Position numbers and translations under genes: made by a program
The notes under the pieces: model-generated
What the model was told of the DNA's origin: nothing
Database searches by the model: none
Seen by the model: the letters and a program-made list of their open reading frames with translations, nothing else
Part shown: positions 5,986 to 9,243 of the stretch, in pieces
Layout of the letters: each line of letters opens with the position of its first letter
Position numbering within the stretch: position 1 is the stretch's first letter
Source: Chloroflexota bacterium
GTDB taxonomy: Bacteria > Chloroflexota > Ktedonobacteria > Ktedonobacterales > Ktedonobacteraceae
Direction of reading: 5' to 3'
DNA: 9,243 nucleotides
NCBI GenBank assembly: GCA_005881495.1
Contig: VBHI01000164.1
Coordinates: 1-9,243 of the forward strand

Positions 5986-7248
5986 GTGCGAGAACTTTTT
6001 CAAGAACTCCTACAGGAACTGGAGCGTGGAGAGACCATCGCTATGGCAACTATTGTCAGGCGCAAAGGCTCCGTGCCGCGTGAAGTGGGTGCGAAAATGC
6101 TTGTCCATCGGGGTGGAAGGATCAGTGGCACCGTCGGTGGCGGTTGCGGCGAGGCCGAGGTATGGCGCAGCGCCCTCAATGTCATTGATACACTGCGCCC
6201 AAGCACCGTCCAGGTGGATTTAACCGAAGAGATAGCCATGGAGAGCCAGGGCGTTTGCGGCGGCATTTTCGACGTATTTATCCAGCCCTGGCACAATACT
6301 TTGCTCCCGGGTCAACCGGGCATGATGGAATTCGCCCTCACTATTCAACAAGCGCTTGAGGGTGAGCACGCTATTGTCTTGATCACCATTGTCGCCGCAG
6401 GTGGTCCCTGGCGTTCCCTCGTAGGTCAGCACATGCTTGTCCACGAGGATGGCGGCACGATTGGTACCCTTGAACTTCCCACAATTTCGCCTCCCTCCCT
6501 GACCGTGCAGCTTGAAAGCCATCCCTGCAACTCCGACGTGCTAGATACATCCGCACTCTACAGCGCGTCTACTTTCAGTCAGCGGGGATGCAAGGAAGTG
6601 CTTGTCGAGAACGCTCATCGCGCCATCTCAACCGGAAAACCCCACATCGAAAAAATAGCTGGCCCTGAAAATGCATGGGCAGAGCTCTTTGTTGAGCCGT
6701 TCTTGCCTCCTCCCGTGCTCCTCATCGCGGGCGCTGGTCATATTGCCGCTCCTCTGGCCTCCATAGCGCACCTGATGCGCTACTCCGTCAGCGTGACCGA
6801 TGATCGCGCGTCGTTTGCCAGCCGCGAACGCTTCCCTGATGCGAAACGCTTGCTGGTGGGTGATATCGAAGAGACGCTGCGCAAATATCCCATCACCCCA
6901 CGCACCCACATCGTCCTTGTCACTCGCGCTCATGCGCACGATGTACAGGGGCTGCGCGCCATCATCGACGCTCCTGCCGCATATATCGGTATGATCGGCA
7001 GCCAGCGCCGCGTCTGGGCCGTCTTTAAACTCCTGCACGAAGAGGGAGTTCCCGCTGAAAAACTGCTGCGTGTGCGCGCTCCTATCGGTCTTGACCTCGG
7101 TGGGAGCACGCCAGAAGAGATCGCTCTCTGTATCATGGCGGAGATCACTATGCTGCACCATGGTGGGACAGGCCTCGCCATGTCTGAGTCGCTGCGATCG
7201 CGCTATGCAGAACGGTTGAAGAGGTTGGACCAGGAGGCGGAGCAGTAG
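5986..7248 (+). CDS. xdhC: XdhC/CoxI-family molybdenum-hydroxylase maturation protein
   Basis: Proteins of this family bind the molybdenum cofactor, support its sulfuration and insert it into xanthine dehydrogenase or CO dehydrogenase-type enzymes in the cytosol. The N-terminal XdhC domain (about 10-102) shows GSVPREVGAKMLV (28-40), GTVGGGCGEAEV with C54, and GVCGGIFDVFIQP with C91. The C-terminal Rossmann-like XdhC_C domain (about 242-390) shows LLIAGAGHIAAPL, YIGMIGSQRR and PIGLDLGGSTPEEIALCIMAEI's typical spacing and residues. Between them, residues 128-162 look like a degenerate second copy of the N-terminal core (ITIVAAGGPWR, GQHMLVHEDGGTIGTL). At 420 aa it is at the long end for the family. 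It starts with GTG; AAGGGA lies 8 nt upstream. No molybdenum hydroxylase, cofactor or transport gene is next to it, so its client enzyme must be encoded elsewhere. Confidence 0.93.
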   Translation: MRELFQELLQELERGETIAMATIVRRKGSVPREVGAKMLVHRGGRISGTVGGGCGEAEVWRSALNVIDTLRPSTVQVDLTEEIAMESQGVCGGIFDVFIQPWHNTLLPGQPGMMEFALTIQQALEGEHAIVLITIVAAGGPWRSLVGQHMLVHEDGGTIGTLELPTISPPSLTVQLESHPCNSDVLDTSALYSASTFSQRGCKEVLVENAHRAISTGKPHIEKIAGPENAWAELFVEPFLPPPVLLIAGAGHIAAPLASIAHLMRYSVSVTDDRASFASRERFPDAKRLLVGDIEETLRKYPITPRTHIVLVTRAHAHDVQGLRAIIDAPAAYIGMIGSQRRVWAVFKLLHEEGVPAEKLLRVRAPIGLDLGGSTPEEIALCIMAEITMLHHGGTGLAMSESLRSRYAERLKRLDQEAEQ

Positions 7249-7362
7249 TTGCCGGGCTGGAATAGCATTGTGAACGGAGTTCTGAGATGAAGACAGATTC
7301 GTAGCAGAACAGCCAGAATTTCCCTCTCTTCTGTGAAAGAATAGAGACTCTGAAGATTAGTC

Positions 7363-7391
7363 TTGACACAGCCCTTATTATCTTGTAATAT
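7363..7391 (+). promoter_or_regulatory. Predicted sigma70-type promoter of the marR-ABC operon
   Basis: TTGACA (7363-7368) and TAATAT (7386-7391) are separated by the ideal 17 bp. Transcription would start near 7398, inside the first operator palindrome. The rest of the 196-bp spacer after xdhC shows only short, unconvincing inverted repeats and no clear terminator. Confidence 0.8.
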
Positions 7392-7392
7392 C

Positions 7393-7421
7393 TTTAGTAT
7401 ACTAAATATTAGCACACTAAT
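7393..7421. promoter_or_regulatory. Two adjacent TTAG-N4-CTAA operators, probable MarR autorepression sites
   Basis: TTTAGTATACTAAA (7393-7406) is a perfect 14-bp palindrome. ATTAG-CACA-CTAAT (7408-7421) is a second inverted repeat with the same core. Half-sites TTAG, CTAA, TTAG, CTAA begin at 7394, 7402, 7409 and 7417, so the two operators are 15 bp apart. They cover the predicted transcription start and end 23 bp before the marR start codon. A dimer bound here would block transcription initiation, as is common for MarR-family autorepressors. Binding by this MarR is inferred. Confidence 0.7.
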
Positions 7422-7444
7422 GATAAGTTTATGGAAGAAAAGCT

Positions 7445-8008
7445 ATGACATTCCGGTCAGAAGACCACCTTGGATACTGGCTATTCTATGCTCAGCGCAG
7501 TGTCGCGTATGCCTTCTATGAAGCGTTGAAAGCGTGTTGTATAGAGCATGATAAGCCGTATGTCATCACGCCTCCTCAATGGGGTGTGCTGTCTCTTCTA
7601 CATGAGCAAGATGGGCAGACGCTTGGCACGTTGAGTCAGCAGCGTGCAATCGATGCGCCTACGATGACGGGCATTGTGAAACGGCTGGAACAGAACGGCC
7701 TGGTTGAGCGTAAACATGACCGCGAGGACCGCCGCCTGGTGAAGGTCTATCTTACTGATGAGGGGCGGGACATCATGCGATTCTTGCCCGATGCTGTAAG
7801 AGAGTTCTCTAAGATCATGGCACAGGGCCTTTCTGAAGGTGAGTTGCGCGATTTACAAACAAAACTCCAGCGCATCATCTTCAACATATCCTTTGTTGCA
7901 TCACACACAGGCGACCGTTTTGGCTTGCTGCCCCCGAATTTCCCGCGTGATCAGCAAGAGTATTCACAGGAATGTTCAACGGACCAGGCAGCCGCATTCG
8001 GGGAATGA
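7445..8008 (+). CDS. MarR-family transcriptional regulator
   Basis: This is a cytosolic winged helix-turn-helix repressor of 187 aa. The N-terminal helices (about 8-38) would form part of the dimer interface. The winged helix spans about 40-110: LTP-like TPPQWGVLSLL, the recognition segment IDAPTMTGIVKRLEQNGLV (69-87), and the wing DREDRRLVKVYLT (92-104), whose DxRxxR-like pattern is typical of the family. Helices after 110 complete the dimerisation region. Residues past about 155 form a non-conserved tail rich in P, Q and S that ends inside a 26-bp tandem duplication. The ATG follows GGAAG at suitable spacing. It is the first gene of a likely operon with the ABC ATPase 82 nt downstream. It probably represses this operon through the operators at 7393-7421. 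The ligand is unknown. Confidence 0.93.
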   Translation: MTFRSEDHLGYWLFYAQRSVAYAFYEALKACCIEHDKPYVITPPQWGVLSLLHEQDGQTLGTLSQQRAIDAPTMTGIVKRLEQNGLVERKHDREDRRLVKVYLTDEGRDIMRFLPDAVREFSKIMAQGLSEGELRDLQTKLQRIIFNISFVASHTGDRFGLLPPNFPRDQQEYSQECSTDQAAAFGE

Positions 8009-8037
8009 AGAAGGCAGCCGTATCCGGGGATGAAGAA
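7987..8037. repeat. Imperfect 26/25-bp tandem duplication across the marR stop codon
   Basis: GGCAGCCGCATTCGGGGAAT plus GAAGAA (7987-8012) is repeated as GGCAGCCGTATCCGGGGAT plus GAAGAA (8013-8037), with two substitutions and one deleted base. The marR stop TGA (8006-8008) is inside the first copy, so the second copy is in the intercistronic gap. It is probably a local duplication that reshaped the end of the gene. Confidence 0.85.
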
Positions 8038-8090
8038 AAAAGCAATAGGGCAGGAAATGTAGATACCGAACAACAGCAAGGAAGGAATAT

Positions 8091-9074
8091 ATGAGTAAAG
8101 AAGCTACACAAGTGACAACAAGTACAGCACAGACAGGTGGAACCTCTATGCCGGCCATAGAGATCAAAGAACTGTGTAAGTCCTTTGGCAAATTTCAGGC
8201 CGTTGATCGTTTGACACTGACAGTGCGACAGGGCGAGATTTATGGGCTGTTGGGACCAAACGGCTCAGGCAAAACAACCACCATCAATATGATCAGCGGT
8301 CTGAGTGTCCCCACCAGTGGCGAAGTACGAGTTATGGGTTATGACGTTCGACGCAATGCTCGCCAGGTGCGCCAGATACTCGGTTCAGTGCCACAGGAAA
8401 CCGCGCTCTACGAAGAACTCTCCGCCTGGACAAACATGGATTTTCATGCTGATCTCTTCGGTATTCCCCGTAAAGAAAAGAAAGAGCGCATCACCATACT
8501 ACTCGAACTGGTGCAACTACTCGATCGCAAAGACTCTCGCGTCAGCACCTTCTCTGGTGGAATGAAGAGGCGCCTGGCTCTTGCACGAGCGTTACTGCAT
8601 GATCCCAAACTGATCTATCTTGACGAAACAACGCTGGGTGTGGATGTCCAGGCCAGGCGGGTGATCTGGGACTATATTCTTTCGCTGCGCGACGAGGGCA
8701 AGACGGTGTTGATTACCACGAACTACCTTGAAGAAGCCCAGGCACTCTGCGAGCGGTTAGCAATTATTGATCACGGCAAATTGGTGGCTGAGGACACCCC
8801 AGCACATCTCAAACAAACCTATGGGGGGAGTGTCATTGAGCTGGAGACCGTGAAGCCAAGCAAAGCTGTCGACGCATTACGGGCCATCGAAGGGGTCAAA
8901 GAGGTGACTCAGGATGGTGCGCACCTGAAGATTACCACGCAGGGCATGTATAATATCGCTCCGCAGATCATCACCATACTTACCCAGGAAGGGGAGATCA
9001 GGGATATTGTTATTCGCGAACCCAACCTTGACGAAATATTCCTGTATTTAACAGGGACGGCATTACGAGATTAA
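8091..9074 (+). CDS. ABC transporter ATP-binding protein, DrrA/CcmA type (exporter)
   Basis: This nucleotide-binding subunit (327 aa) would power a two-component exporter at the inner face of the membrane. After a non-conserved 20-residue N-terminus the ABC domain runs from about 22 to 245: Walker A GPNGSGKTT (55-63), Q-loop Q102, signature FSGGMKRRLALARAL (154-168), Walker B LIYLDE with D178 and E179, and D-loop TLGVD. The C-terminal region (about 246-327), ending IVIREPNLDEIFLYLTG, is the accessory domain common in drug-export ATPases of this class. Two positions are unusual: DEPT is DETT (T180), and the H-loop histidine is N211 in ITTNYLEEAQ. Some DrrA-like proteins also lack this histidine, so activity is still likely. 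AAGGAAGG sits 6 nt before the ATG; a second ATG at residue 20 is possible but lacks as good a site. It follows marR and precedes a probable permease. Substrate is unknown. Confidence 0.94.
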   Translation: MSKEATQVTTSTAQTGGTSMPAIEIKELCKSFGKFQAVDRLTLTVRQGEIYGLLGPNGSGKTTTINMISGLSVPTSGEVRVMGYDVRRNARQVRQILGSVPQETALYEELSAWTNMDFHADLFGIPRKEKKERITILLELVQLLDRKDSRVSTFSGGMKRRLALARALLHDPKLIYLDETTLGVDVQARRVIWDYILSLRDEGKTVLITTNYLEEAQALCERLAIIDHGKLVAEDTPAHLKQTYGGSVIELETVKPSKAVDALRAIEGVKEVTQDGAHLKITTQGMYNIAPQIITILTQEGEIRDIVIREPNLDEIFLYLTGTALRD

Positions 9075-9155
9075 GGTTGACCGCGAGGGTCAACCCTACT
9101 CTACACGCCCACCCATCGGCCGCACGTGCGATGCGCAGCATCACAACGTGTAAAG
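9075..9155. repeat. Intercistronic repeat unit and hairpins after the ABC ATPase gene
   Basis: Directly after the stop codon, GGTTGACC-GCGAG-GGTCAACC (9075-9095) forms an 8-bp hairpin, followed by CCTACTCTACACG. The unit matches that at 5687-5714. Then CTCTACACG (9099-9107) is inverted with one mismatch as CGTGTAAAG (9147-9155). Inside are CACGT/ACGTG (9123-9127, 9146-9150) and GATGC-GCA-GCATC (9130-9142). There is no T-tract, so it is more likely an inserted repeat or an RNA-stabilising element than a terminator. Confidence 0.7.
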
Positions 9156-9205
9156 TCAACCTGGTGGGGTGGTGGGGTCAGCAGCGATGAAAGGAAGTGC
9201 ATATC

Positions 9206-9243
9206 ATGCTAGCAAAACCTGGCTATACTCTACGTGTCATCTG
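9206..9243 (+). CDS. Start of a downstream gene, probably the ABC exporter permease (partial)
   Basis: ATG at 9206 follows AAAGGAAG (9190-9197) with suitable spacing and opens a frame reading MLAKPGYTLRVI before the window ends. A gene at this place, in the same direction after a DrrA/CcmA-type ATPase, would normally encode the ABC-2-type membrane subunit. Too little is visible for a family call, so identity rests on context. Another ATG at 9187 in a different frame has no comparable ribosome binding site. Confidence 0.5.
   Translation, partial: MLAKPGYTLRVI

Noticed and set aside
6628..7161. 177-aa minus-strand frame within xdhC
   Set aside because: Antisense to the well-conserved XdhC C-terminal domain, with no independent support.
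1..9243. CRISPR array, tRNA, rRNA or intact insertion sequence
   Set aside because: No regularly spaced repeats, tRNA-like clover leaf, rRNA segment or transposase frame was found in the window.

Overview
The window most resembles a mesophilic Chloroflexota genome of the Ktedonobacteria type. I infer this from balanced-to-moderately GC-rich coding sequence, several proteins with a Chloroflexota-like look, and intergenic copies of a short hairpin unit ending in CCCTACT(A/C)TACACG, a kind of repeat I associate with these genomes. No search was run, so the assignment is tentative.

Layout. On the minus strand at the left edge lies the 5' part of a COG2187-like kinase gene (1-423) that appears broken by two in-frame stop codons. 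Divergent from it is a methionyl-tRNA synthetase gene (metG, 901-2484) behind a leader of about 300 nt. The leader has a good sigma70-type promoter (558-587), a 41-residue methionine-rich open frame with its own ribosome binding site (662-787), and a 12-bp GC-rich terminator hairpin with a U-tract (819-856). This looks like a ribosome-mediated attenuator that senses methionyl-tRNA supply, and is the most interesting element here.

Convergent with metG is a minus-strand pair, probably one transcript: a hypothetical protein with a basic tail (4749-5417) followed by a cytosolic S9-family prolyl oligopeptidase (2668-4671). A 568-bp divergent spacer follows (5418-5985). It is dense in inverted repeats and carries one or two hairpin-repeat copies. 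It leads to a stand-alone XdhC/CoxI-family gene (5986-7248), whose product is expected to help mature a molybdenum hydroxylase not encoded here.

The right end is a MarR-regulated ABC exporter locus. A near-consensus promoter (7363-7391) is followed at its start site by two TTAG-N4-CTAA operators (7393-7421). Then come a MarR-family repressor (7445-8008), a DrrA/CcmA-type ABC ATPase (8091-9074), an intercistronic repeat and hairpin, and the first codons of a further gene (9206-9243) that is probably the membrane permease. The likely logic is autorepression by MarR, relieved by a ligand that the exporter removes.
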